A stretch of DNA of 5,834 nucleotides from Flavobacteriales bacterium UBA5933 (GCA_002430925.1 DJDD01000040.1:1-5834); one strand, 5' to 3'. Shown: positions 1 through 5,834, numbered from the stretch's first letter. Notes: generated by a model from the sequence alone, not told the origin. Numbers and translations are program-made.

Positions 1-1038
1 TACAAGTCTATTTTCAAAAATAGATAATTCATCATTTAAAAAATTATGTTTTTCTGTTCTAGTTCCTTTTAATTTTGGAGCAGGTATACCTTCATTCCAA
101 ATCGTATCCGAGCTTAAAATTCTTGCTTCGTCCCATAAATCAAGGTCAATAAAATGTCTTATTGTATCCGAACCACCTTCCACAATAAGAGATTGAATAT
201 TTAATTTATACAAATGTTTAAGAATATTTGGAATAATATTTTGAGAGAAATCCAATTGAATAAATTTTAAATTTTCTTCGTCAGAATTTTCAATAGAATT
301 AAAGATAATAGTTGGTTGTGTTCTATCAAAAACATGAAAATGCCTCGGAATAGCAAGATTCTTATCTATTACAACGCGCAAAGGATTATTTCCATCCCAT
401 AACCTAGAATTTAGTTGAGGATTATCAATCAAAGCAGTATTTTTCCCTACAAGAATAGCTTGTTCTTCAGTTCTCCATTTATGTACTAATTGTTTACTGT
501 AATTATTTGTAATCCATTTTTGTACATCATTTCTACCAATGTAACCATCTTCTGTTTGTGCCCATTTCAAAATTATGTAAGGACGTTTTTTTTCATGGAA
601 TGTCATAAATCTTCGGTTGAGTTTAAGACATTCTTCTTCCAAAACACCCAACGTCACATCAACGCCATTTTTTAATAATCGTAAATAACCTTCGCCATTT
701 ACTTTAGCAAATGGATCTAACGTTCCAATGACAACTTTTGGAATTTCTTTTTCTATGATTAGATCAGCACAAGGAGGAGTTTTCCCAAAATGGGAGCAAG
801 GTTCTAAAGTAACATAAATAGTACTTTCTTTTAATAATTCTTTATTTTTTACAGAGTTTATAGCATTTACTTCGGCATGTGGTCCACCATATTCAGAAGT
901 AAATCCTTCTCCAATAATTTTATTATTATGTACAATTATAGAACCAACAAACGGATTAGGATACGTAGTTCCTAATCCGTTTGTTGCTATTTGTATACAA
1001 CGAGACATAAAAGTCTCATCTATAGTTTGTTGTTTCAT
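1..1038 (-). CDS. ribD: Bifunctional riboflavin biosynthesis deaminase/reductase RibD (3' end cut by window)
   Basis: RibD carries out two consecutive cytosolic steps of riboflavin synthesis: deamination of the pyrimidine product of GTP cyclohydrolase II, then NADPH-dependent reduction of its ribosyl side chain. I translated 346 codons from 1038 to the window edge without a stop. The N-terminal deaminase domain (about 8-145) has YPNPFVG (26-32), the zinc motif HAE (54-56) and PCSHFGKTPPC (80-90), giving zinc ligands His54, Cys81 and Cys90 and catalytic Glu56. The reductase domain (about 150-345) has KWAQTEDG, WIT, ILVGKNT, DNPQLNSR (205-212) and EGG (287-289) followed by LWDEAR. Flavobacterial RibD is about 340-350 residues, so only a few residues should be missing. 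The ATG at 1038 is preferred over Met11 (1008) because residues 7-11 resemble the usual N-terminus. It starts 8 bases after the DUF349 stop, which suggests co-transcription. A long inverted repeat covers codons 18-32. Identification is secure. Confidence 0.96.
   Translation of the reverse strand, partial: MKQQTIDETFMSRCIQIATNGLGTTYPNPFVGSIIVHNNKIIGEGFTSEYGGPHAEVNAINSVKNKELLKESTIYVTLEPCSHFGKTPPCADLIIEKEIPKVVIGTLDPFAKVNGEGYLRLLKNGVDVTLGVLEEECLKLNRRFMTFHEKKRPYIILKWAQTEDGYIGRNDVQKWITNNYSKQLVHKWRTEEQAILVGKNTALIDNPQLNSRLWDGNNPLRVVIDKNLAIPRHFHVFDRTQPTIIFNSIENSDEENLKFIQLDFSQNIIPNILKHLYKLNIQSLIVEGGSDTIRHFIDLDLWDEARILSSDTIWNEGIPAPKLKGTRTEKHNFLNDELSIFENRLV
945..986. repeat. Perfect inverted repeat inside ribD (17-bp arms, 8-base loop)
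   Basis: On the minus strand, CAACAAACGGATTAGGA (986-970) and TCCTAATCCGTTTGTTG (961-945) are exact reverse complements separated by ACTACGTA. The element covers bases 53-94 of ribD, codons 18-32, which encode the conserved NGLGTTYPNP segment. An RNA copy could form a 17-bp hairpin with an 8-base loop. No T-run follows it in the ribD direction, so it does not look like an intrinsic terminator. The role is unknown. Confidence 0.9.
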
Positions 1039-1046
1039 GGCATGAA

Positions 1047-2912
1047 TTAATCATTAAGATCAACATTAAATAAAGCCTTAAGTTTTATTTCAGCTTCAGT
1101 TAATTTTTTGCGTTTTTCATCAATTTGTTTGTAAACATCTTTTAATAAAGGACTGTTTTTGTCTGCATTTGAAAAGAAATGAACATTGTTATCTAACTGA
1201 TTAATTTCTTTTTCTAAATCATCAATAACTTTTCGAGTTTTTTTAATCTCTTCATCCAATAAGTTTCCTCCATTACCTTGAGATTTTACTTTGTTTACAA
1301 AAGCTTGTACTTCGTAATCATTTATTTCTGATTTAGATAAATTTAAGTTACTTAAAAAAGAATTGTAAACAGTATTGAATTCTTGATTTACATCTGCTTT
1401 ATCTGCTGGAACTTTACCAATACCATTCCATTGATTTTTGTAATCTTGTAATTCTTTTAAAGCAATTTCTTTATCATCAGAAATAGTTATTTTTTTGAAC
1501 TCACTAATAAAATAGACTTTTTTAGCATAGTTATTTTCTAATTCTTCATTGTCATGTTCGTGACGTTTTTTGTAGCGATCGAAGAATTTATTACAAGTTT
1601 CTTTAAATTCCTTCCAAATTTTATCAGAATTTTTTCTAGGAACATGACCAATATGTTTCCAATCATTCTGAATTTTTTTAATCACAGAAACAGAATGATT
1701 CCAATCAGTACTTTCAGCATGTTCTTTAGCTATTTCTAGTAAAGCAAGTTTCTTTTCTAGATTTACTTGTTGTTCAGTTTTTAAATTTTTATAGAAATCA
1801 TTTTTAACATGATTAAATGCACGAGTTGCTTCTTTAAAATCATCCCATGTTTTTGCATTCTTATCTTTAGAAACTCGACCAAGAGAAATAAAATTTTCAC
1901 GAAGAGCATTGACTTCAGCAATTGATTTTTGCCAATCTCCATGAGATTTAGAGCTTGATTTTGCAGTAATTTCATTGATACGTGCAATAATTTCAACTTT
2001 TCTCTCTAAATTTTCTATTTGTTCTTTTTTGATTCTTTCGTTTAATTCACTTTTTCTATCATGAATTTTATTGGTAAGTTCTTTAAACTGTTGCCAAGTA
2101 GGTTCACGTAAATCTTCTTGTACAGGAACAGCTTCTTCTTTCCATAAACGATGTAAATATTGTAATTCGTTTAAGGCTTTTTGTACATTAGGTTCATTAA
2201 TTAATTCTTCTGCACGTTTAATAATAGAATAACGAACTTCTAGATTATGAGCATAATCTAAAGTTTGTAATTCTTTATTCATATCTAGATAAGTATAAAA
2301 ATTATCTAAATGAAAGAAATAATTTTTGAATATATTTTCGGCATCTTTGCTAGGGATTCTTCCAGCATTATGCCATCTCGTTTTTAATTCACGAAATTTT
2401 TTGAACATTCCAGCACTAGAATCACTTGGTTCTTGATACAATGCTTTTAGTTCATCAATAATAGCTAAACGTTCAGTTAAATTATCACTTTCCTTTTTTT
2501 CATTCTGTTTGTGATAAATAGCTAATTGATTTTTGTAATCATTATAGACAATATTGAATTTTTCTCGATATGAAGTCTCATATCTAAAATCTATTTCGTT
2601 TCCACCTTCTTCAATAAAAGCTTTTTTCTTACTAGCTTCTTCAGCTTCTAATTTTTTCTTAAATGCCTCTTTTATTTGATTGAAATGTTCACGAATATCT
2701 TGAACAGGATGTTTACTTAAAAGATTTTTAGCTTCATCGATTAAAACATCAAAACTAAAATTCTCATAATCCTTTAATGAAATTTTAGTTTCATTTTCGT
2801 TATTATTCGATTCCTGAGTCTTATAAGATTCATTTTCAGAATTACTCGTAGAGATAGGTTTAGATAGATTTTCTCCATCTGCATTGTGCAGGTTATCCAT
2901 GTCAGTATTCAT
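1047..2912 (-). CDS. DUF349-repeat protein of unknown function
   Basis: This 621-residue, highly charged, Lys/Glu/Asn-rich protein has no signal peptide or membrane segment, so it is probably cytoplasmic. After an acidic, polar N-terminus (about 1-45) and a helical region (50-135) come five units resembling the DUF349 domain, at about 145-210, 218-290, 301-376, 386-446 and 463-522. Each is helical and ends in variants of W-x-x-x-G-x-[VI]-P followed by [IT]W-x-x-F[K]. The clearest are W180..GRIP, W418..GHVPRKNSDKIW and W495..GKVP; units 2 and 3 are more diverged. The C-terminus (551-615) is a predicted coiled coil. Large DUF349 proteins are common in Bacteroidota, but I know of no established biochemical function. 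The ATG at 2912 gives the longest form; Met5 (2900) is an alternative. A promoter candidate lies just upstream in the 57-base gap after aroE, and ribD follows 8 bases downstream. The family call is good; the function is unknown. Confidence 0.9.
   Translation of the reverse strand: MNTDMDNLHNADGENLSKPISTSNSENESYKTQESNNNENETKISLKDYENFSFDVLIDEAKNLLSKHPVQDIREHFNQIKEAFKKKLEAEEASKKKAFIEEGGNEIDFRYETSYREKFNIVYNDYKNQLAIYHKQNEKKESDNLTERLAIIDELKALYQEPSDSSAGMFKKFRELKTRWHNAGRIPSKDAENIFKNYFFHLDNFYTYLDMNKELQTLDYAHNLEVRYSIIKRAEELINEPNVQKALNELQYLHRLWKEEAVPVQEDLREPTWQQFKELTNKIHDRKSELNERIKKEQIENLERKVEIIARINEITAKSSSKSHGDWQKSIAEVNALRENFISLGRVSKDKNAKTWDDFKEATRAFNHVKNDFYKNLKTEQQVNLEKKLALLEIAKEHAESTDWNHSVSVIKKIQNDWKHIGHVPRKNSDKIWKEFKETCNKFFDRYKKRHEHDNEELENNYAKKVYFISEFKKITISDDKEIALKELQDYKNQWNGIGKVPADKADVNQEFNTVYNSFLSNLNLSKSEINDYEVQAFVNKVKSQGNGGNLLDEEIKKTRKVIDDLEKEINQLDNNVHFFSNADKNSPLLKDVYKQIDEKRKKLTEAEIKLKALFNVDLND
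2235..2265. repeat. Near-perfect inverted repeat inside the DUF349 gene (14 bp, one bulged base)
   Basis: On the plus strand, TAGATTATG (2241-2249) and CATAATCTA (2252-2260) are exact reverse complements around AG. The stem continues with AACTT (2235-2239) pairing with AAGTT (2261-2265) if C2240 is bulged. It encodes residues about 216-226, in the linker between the first two DUF349 units. It is weaker than the ribD and aroE repeats but the same kind of structure. Confidence 0.75.
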
Positions 2913-2923
2913 AATTAATTATG
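2910..2923. promoter_or_regulatory. 14-bp perfect palindrome over the DUF349-gene start codon
   Basis: CATAATTAATTATG equals its own reverse complement, and its last three bases on the minus strand are the start codon. It lies 10 bases downstream of the candidate -7 box, so it would overlap or closely follow the transcription start and cover the whole ribosome entry site. It could be an operator, but an AT-only core makes chance a real possibility. Confidence 0.35.
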
Positions 2924-2933
2924 TTTTGTTTCT

Positions 2934-2964
2934 CAAATCTAATAAATTTAAAGAACAAAATCAA
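2934..2964 (-). promoter_or_regulatory. Candidate Bacteroidota-type promoter for the DUF349 gene and ribD
   Basis: In the 57-base gap between aroE and the DUF349 gene, the minus strand has TTG (2964-2962), a 20-base spacer and TAGATTTG (2941-2934). This matches the -33 TTG / -7 TAnnTTTG pattern of the Bacteroidota primary sigma factor with spacing in the accepted range. Transcription would begin near 2927-2930, leaving a leader of only about 15-18 bases. No terminator hairpin is visible in the gap, so readthrough from aroE is also expected. I did not find an equal match in the other gaps. Confidence 0.5.
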
Positions 2965-2969
2965 GAGAA

Positions 2970-3704
2970 TTATACTACTTTATTCCATATTTCCCATGCT
3001 TTTTCAGCTTGTAGGACTAGCATTTCATGTCCATTTTTGATGATAGAACCTTTATTTTTCCCGTTTTCTAAAAATTTTGTGACTGCAGGATTATAAATTA
3101 AATCATACAATAAATGGTTAACGTTTATATAATTATAGGGTAGAAGTGGAGCGTTTTCTACATTTGGAAAAGTTCCGACAGGAGAACAATTTATAATAAT
3201 TTGGTAATTGTTTAATACATCTTCATTGATATCCTCGTATGTAAAATTATTTTCAATATAATTTCTTGAAACAATTTTGTAATCAATATTCAACTGATCT
3301 AAAATATAATAAACAGCTTTTGCAGCACCTCCATTACCAAGTACTAATGCTTTTTGGTGTATGGGTTTTAATAAAGGTTGTATAGAATGAAGGAAACCAT
3401 AACAATCAGTATTATAACCTATTTTTTTACCATTTTTAATTAATACAGTATTTACAGCACCTATTTCTTTTGCTTCTGGTGATAAATCATCCAAATACTG
3501 TATAATTTCTTGTTTGTAAGGAATAGTAACATTAAATCCTACTAAACCTTCTTTTTTAAAAACATTTTCAACTTCATCTATCGTATTTAAATCAAAAACA
3601 TTGTAGACAGTGTCTACAATGTTTTCGTTTTTAAATTTTTCAGCGAAATAAGATTTTGAAAATGAATAAGAGATATTTCTACCAATTAATCCAAATTGTC
3701 TCAT
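2970..3704 (-). CDS. aroE: Shikimate dehydrogenase (NADP)
   Basis: AroE reduces 3-dehydroshikimate to shikimate with NADPH, the fourth step of the cytosolic shikimate pathway to chorismate. The 244-residue protein is slightly shorter than the roughly 270 of E. coli AroE, as usual in Bacteroidota. Visible motifs are the N-terminal substrate-binding GLIGRNISYSFS (5-16), with SYS where many AroE proteins have SHS; FNVTIPYK with catalytic Lys64; GAVNT (82-86); YNTD with catalytic Asp100; the nucleotide-binding loop VLGNGGAAKA (121-130); VSR (146-148) for the cofactor phosphate; INCSPVG (171-177); YDLIYNP; and GHEMLVLQA (225-233), which closes the active site. The start is the ATG at 3704, 6 bases after the DedA stop, with an A-rich leader and no Shine-Dalgarno sequence, pointing to an operon. 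A perfect inverted repeat covers codons 27-37, in a variable part of the N-terminal domain. Identification is secure. Confidence 0.96.
   Translation of the reverse strand: MRQFGLIGRNISYSFSKSYFAEKFKNENIVDTVYNVFDLNTIDEVENVFKKEGLVGFNVTIPYKQEIIQYLDDLSPEAKEIGAVNTVLIKNGKKIGYNTDCYGFLHSIQPLLKPIHQKALVLGNGGAAKAVYYILDQLNIDYKIVSRNYIENNFTYEDINEDVLNNYQIIINCSPVGTFPNVENAPLLPYNYINVNHLLYDLIYNPAVTKFLENGKNKGSIIKNGHEMLVLQAEKAWEIWNKVV
3595..3625. repeat. Perfect 15-bp inverted repeat inside aroE, terminator-like
   Basis: On the minus strand, AAAACATTGTAGACA (3625-3611) and TGTCTACAATGTTTT (3609-3595) are exact reverse complements around a single base. As RNA it would form a stem of about 14 bp with a 3-base loop. 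Runs of A precede it and runs of T follow it on both strands (GTTTTTGATTT in the aroE direction), the outline of an intrinsic terminator, but the stem has low G+C and it sits 80-110 bases into an intact gene. It could cause pausing or attenuation, or be a by-product of hairpin-templated mutation. Confidence 0.85.
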
Positions 3705-3710
3705 TTTTGT

Positions 3711-4379
3711 TTATTTTTCTTTGTTAAATTGACCTTTGATGATTCTTATAATTAATGGCATATTAGCTAAAATAATAATACCAAAAATAAATTTTTCTAA
3801 ATTATGTTTTACAATATCAAATTGACCAAGCGTATATCCTAAAATAGAAATTACACCAACCCATAATACTGCTCCAATAAAACTATATGTAATAAAGGTT
3901 TTATAATTGACATGTGTTACACCACAAATAAATGGTATAATTGTACGAACAACTGGCATAAAACGAGCAATTATAATTGCTTTTTTACCATTTTCATTAA
4001 AGAATATCGTTGCCTTTTCTACATGTTTCTTTTTAAGGAAAAATGAATCTTTACGACCAAGAACCCAACCTCCAAATTTTCTACCGATATAATAGTTTAA
4101 ATTATCTCCAAGAATTGCAGCCAACATCAAGAATGGAATGATATATTCTATATGTAAATGACTTTGACTTTCGTTTGCAGCAATCATACCAACAGAGAAA
4201 ATTAAAGCATCTCCAGGTAAAAATGGCATAATGAAAGACATTACAATAAGTCCAGTTTCAGCAAAAATAATTAAGAATAATACGACATATATCCAATAAC
4301 CATAGTTATTGATAATGTCCATCAAAACTTTATCTGGACGCTGAACAAAATTGGTGATAAATTCTATTATAGATTGCAT
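3711..4379 (-). CDS. DedA-family integral membrane protein
   Basis: The protein is 222 residues, typical for the DedA (SNARE-associated/VTT) family. Members include undecaprenyl-phosphate and phospholipid flippases of the inner membrane. Family marks are FAETGLIV (39-46, acidic residue Glu41 in the re-entrant region), PGD (55-57), GDNLNYYIGRKFG (91-103) and RFMPVVRTIIPFICG (139-153), which carries the essential Arg/Pro pattern RxxPxxRxxxPxxxG. Hydrophobic segments lie at about 28-50, 51-68, 78-95, 133-153, 162-183 and 195-213, and the C-terminus is basic and probably cytoplasmic. It begins 11 bases after the murA stop and ends 6 bases before aroE, so it is very likely co-transcribed. Its position after murA makes a role in recycling the undecaprenyl-phosphate carrier for wall synthesis attractive, but that is inferred from context; a phospholipid-related role is equally allowed by the family. 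The ATG at 4379 matches the usual N-terminal length. Confidence 0.92.
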   Translation of the reverse strand: MQSIIEFITNFVQRPDKVLMDIINNYGYWIYVVLFLIIFAETGLIVMSFIMPFLPGDALIFSVGMIAANESQSHLHIEYIIPFLMLAAILGDNLNYYIGRKFGGWVLGRKDSFFLKKKHVEKATIFFNENGKKAIIIARFMPVVRTIIPFICGVTHVNYKTFITYSFIGAVLWVGVISILGYTLGQFDIVKHNLEKFIFGIIILANMPLIIRIIKGQFNKEK

Positions 4380-4390
4380 TTGATTTTTTT

Positions 4391-5701
4391 TTAGGCTCTT
4401 ATAATATCAGCGCCAATTGCTCTAAGACGAACATCAATGTCTTCGTATCCACGATCAATTTGATCGATGTTATCAATCACTGTTTTTCCTTTAGCAGAAA
4501 GCGCCGCAATTAATAACGACATACCAGCACGAATATCAGGAGAAGTTAATTTAGCTCCTTTTAATGGTATTTCTTGGTTAAGTCCAATAACAGTTGCTCT
4601 ATGTGGATCACATAATATAATTTGAGCTCCCATTTCTATTAATTTATCGACAAAGAACAATCTTGATTCAAACATTTTTTGATGAATCAATACACTTCCT
4701 TTAGCTTGTGTAGCAATAACAAGTATAATCGAAAGTAAATCTGGAGTAAATCCTGGCCAAGGTGCATCAGAAATCGTAAGAATAGATCCATCAATAAATC
4801 TTTCTATTTGATAGTGTTCCTGTGCTGGGATGTAAATGTCATCATTTACTTTTTCTAATTTAACACCAAGTTTTCTAAAGACATCTGGAATAACACCAAG
4901 ATTTTCCCAAGATACATTTTTGATTGTTAATTCAGATTTAGTCATTACAGCTAAACCAATCCAAGAACCAATTTCTATCATATCAGGTAAACATGTATGT
5001 TCAGTTCCTCCTAATTGTTCTACACCTTCTATAGTTAAAAGGTTAGATGAGATTCCAGAAATTTTAGCTCCCATACGGTTCAACATTTTACATAATTGTT
5101 GAATATATGGTTCACAAGCTGCGTTGTATATTGTTGTAGTTCCTTTTGCAAGAACAGCAGCCATTATAATATTTGCTGTACCTGTAACAGAAGCTTCTTC
5201 TAATAACATGTATGATCCTTGTAGACCATTTTCATCGACTTCTACACCATAGAAATCTTCATCAGGATTAAATCTATATTTAGCTCCTAAAGCAAAAAAA
5301 CCTTCAAAGTGAGTATCTAATCTTCTACGACCAATTTTATCTCCACCTGGTTTTGGCATATAAGCTTCACCAAAACGAGCTAAAAGAGGACCCATTAACA
5401 TGATAGAACCACGTAATGCTGCACCATCTTGACGAAATTGATCACTTTTTAAATAATCTAAACGTAATTCATCAGATTGGAAAGTATAATCACCTTTTCC
5501 ATTTTTTTGTGTTTTAACACCAAGATCTCCTAAAATTTCAATCAAACGATTAACATCTTGTATATCTGGTATGTTTTTTACACGAACAGGTTCATTGGTT
5601 AATAGAACGGCACATAAAATTTGTAAAACTTCATTTTTTGCACCTTGTGGAGTTATTTCACCTTTTAAAGGTTTACCTCCTGTAATTTGAAATGTTGCCA
5701 T
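4391..5701 (-). CDS. murA: UDP-N-acetylglucosamine 1-carboxyvinyltransferase MurA (Asp-type active-site loop)
   Basis: MurA transfers enolpyruvate from phosphoenolpyruvate to UDP-GlcNAc, the first committed cytosolic step of peptidoglycan synthesis. The 436 residues span the full two-domain fold of the EPSP synthase superfamily (E. coli MurA is 419). Visible residues are Lys22-Asn23 in QGAKNEVLQIL, Arg97 in ALRGSIMLMGPLLARFG, the loop PGGDKIGRRRLDTHF (118-132), Asp321 in FTPDLLS (matching the E. coli general base Asp305), and Arg391 in DIRAGMSLL (matching Arg397). The loop carries Asp121 where E. coli has Cys115, the residue alkylated by fosfomycin. Asp-type MurA enzymes are active and fosfomycin-insensitive in other bacteria such as mycobacteria and chlamydiae. 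The ATG at 5701 follows an A-rich leader 24 bases after the preceding stop. The gene leads the tightly spaced DedA-aroE group. Identification is secure. Confidence 0.97.
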   Translation of the reverse strand: MATFQITGGKPLKGEITPQGAKNEVLQILCAVLLTNEPVRVKNIPDIQDVNRLIEILGDLGVKTQKNGKGDYTFQSDELRLDYLKSDQFRQDGAALRGSIMLMGPLLARFGEAYMPKPGGDKIGRRRLDTHFEGFFALGAKYRFNPDEDFYGVEVDENGLQGSYMLLEEASVTGTANIIMAAVLAKGTTTIYNAACEPYIQQLCKMLNRMGAKISGISSNLLTIEGVEQLGGTEHTCLPDMIEIGSWIGLAVMTKSELTIKNVSWENLGVIPDVFRKLGVKLEKVNDDIYIPAQEHYQIERFIDGSILTISDAPWPGFTPDLLSIILVIATQAKGSVLIHQKMFESRLFFVDKLIEMGAQIILCDPHRATVIGLNQEIPLKGAKLTSPDIRAGMSLLIAALSAKGKTVIDNIDQIDRGYEDIDVRLRAIGADIIRA

Positions 5702-5725
5702 TTTTTTGCTTAATATATAGTTTTT

Positions 5726-5834
5726 TTACCCTTTATTATTTCGAACGTTTTGATTTCGATTGTTTTGGTGATTATTATTTCTGTTATTAGAATTTTGATT
5801 ATTTCTATTATTATTTTGATGATTATTATTTCTG
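5726..5834 (-). CDS. C-terminal Asn/Arg/Gln-rich tail of an upstream protein (possibly DUF4290)
   Basis: Only the last 35 codons and a TAA stop (5728-5726) are inside the window. They encode a low-complexity tail made almost entirely of Asn, Arg, Gln and His (for example RNNNHQNNNR), ending VRNNKG. The frame stays open to the window edge and ends 24 bases before murA on the same strand. In Flavobacteriia the gene beside murA often encodes a DUF4290 protein with an Asn-rich C-terminus; this identification rests on that neighbourhood and composition only, since no conserved domain is visible here. Such tails are probably disordered. Confidence 0.6.
   Translation of the reverse strand, partial: RNNNHQNNNRNNQNSNNRNNNHQNNRNQNVRNNKG
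5759..5833 (-). repeat. Direct repeat within AAT-rich coding tail
   Basis: Two 24-base copies (5833-5810 and 5782-5759 in the gene direction) differ at only two bases, each encoding RNNNHQN(N/x) with the start offset 51 bases (17 codons) apart. The surrounding sequence is mostly AAT/AAC codons with AGA/CGA and CAA/CAC. The in-frame spacing allows gain or loss of units by slippage or recombination without a frameshift. Confidence 0.7.

Noticed and set aside
1008..1038. Alternative ribD start at Met11
   Set aside because: Residues 7-11 resemble the usual RibD N-terminus and the ATG at 1038 fits the tight spacing, though Met11 cannot be fully excluded.
1661..1700. 10-bp inverted repeat (AATCATTCTG / CAGAATGATT) with a 20-base loop
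   Set aside because: For this arm length and loop range, the expected number by chance is near one in such a window.
1781..1996. 71-codon minus-strand frame inside the DUF349 gene, a possible frameshift
   Set aside because: The main DUF349 frame is continuous through this region with recognisable repeat units, so this is an out-of-frame shadow.
2297..2327. 9-bp A/T-only inverted repeat
   Set aside because: Low complexity A/T arms with a 13-base loop; expected by chance.
2913..2969. Terminator after aroE
   Set aside because: No G+C-bearing hairpin followed by a T-run is present in this gap.
3966..3981. 16-bp perfect palindrome AGCAATTATAATTGCT
   Set aside because: It encodes AIIIA in the conserved DedA segment just before the RF..P motif, where GCA ATT ATA ATT GCT is readily palindromic. 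With 8-bp arms it is within chance in AT-rich coding DNA.
4452..4466. CGATCAA-T-TTGATCG palindrome at the 3' end of murA
   Set aside because: Arms of 7 bp, explained by the IDQIDR codons; several such repeats are expected by chance.
4871..4913. Direct repeat of TAACACCAAG plus T-rich flank in murA
   Set aside because: The copies encode similar short peptides (LGVI and LGVK) in a conserved part of MurA and are too short to imply duplication.
4836..5102. 88-codon open frame on the plus strand
   Set aside because: It lies wholly within murA on the opposite strand, and its predicted peptide has no recognisable domain; it is an antisense shadow. The same applies to the smaller plus-strand frames at 490-675, 1554-1739, 2884-3096 and 3907-4092.

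Overview
This AT-rich window (roughly 30% G+C by eye, not counted) looks like chromosomal core-genome sequence from a member of the Bacteroidota, most likely class Flavobacteriia. The grounds are short AroE and RibD proteins with flavobacterial-type motifs, a large multi-DUF349 protein, an Asn/Arg/Gln-rich protein tail directly upstream of murA, A-rich leaders without Shine-Dalgarno sequences, and one promoter candidate of the Bacteroidota TTG-N20-TAnnTTTG type. The genus cannot be fixed from the sequence alone.

Every gene lies on the minus strand, so transcription runs from the right end of the window to the left. In transcription order they are: the C-terminal tail of an Asn-rich protein (possibly DUF4290; 5726-5834, cut by the window); murA (4391-5701); a DedA-family membrane protein (3711-4379); aroE (2970-3704); a 621-residue DUF349-repeat protein (1047-2912); and ribD (1-1038, cut just before its stop). 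The gaps are 24, 11, 6, 57 and 8 bases. This suggests one long transcription unit with a possible internal promoter in the 57-base gap before the DUF349 gene. There is no gene-free stretch over 300 bases. I saw no RNA gene, insertion sequence, CRISPR array or phage-like module.

Functionally the cluster combines cell-envelope building (murA starts peptidoglycan precursor synthesis; DedA proteins include lipid-carrier flippases) with precursor metabolism (aroE for aromatic compounds, ribD for flavins) and one protein of unknown role. This is housekeeping content, and I found no convincing new multi-gene system. The MurA carries Asp instead of the usual catalytic-loop Cys, which in other bacteria is associated with intrinsic fosfomycin insensitivity.

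The least expected signal is structural. Two perfect inverted repeats (17-bp arms in ribD, 15-bp arms in aroE) lie inside coding sequence 50-110 bases after the start codons. A third, slightly imperfect one lies inside the DUF349 gene. By rough estimate the first two are far longer than chance allows in a window of this size.
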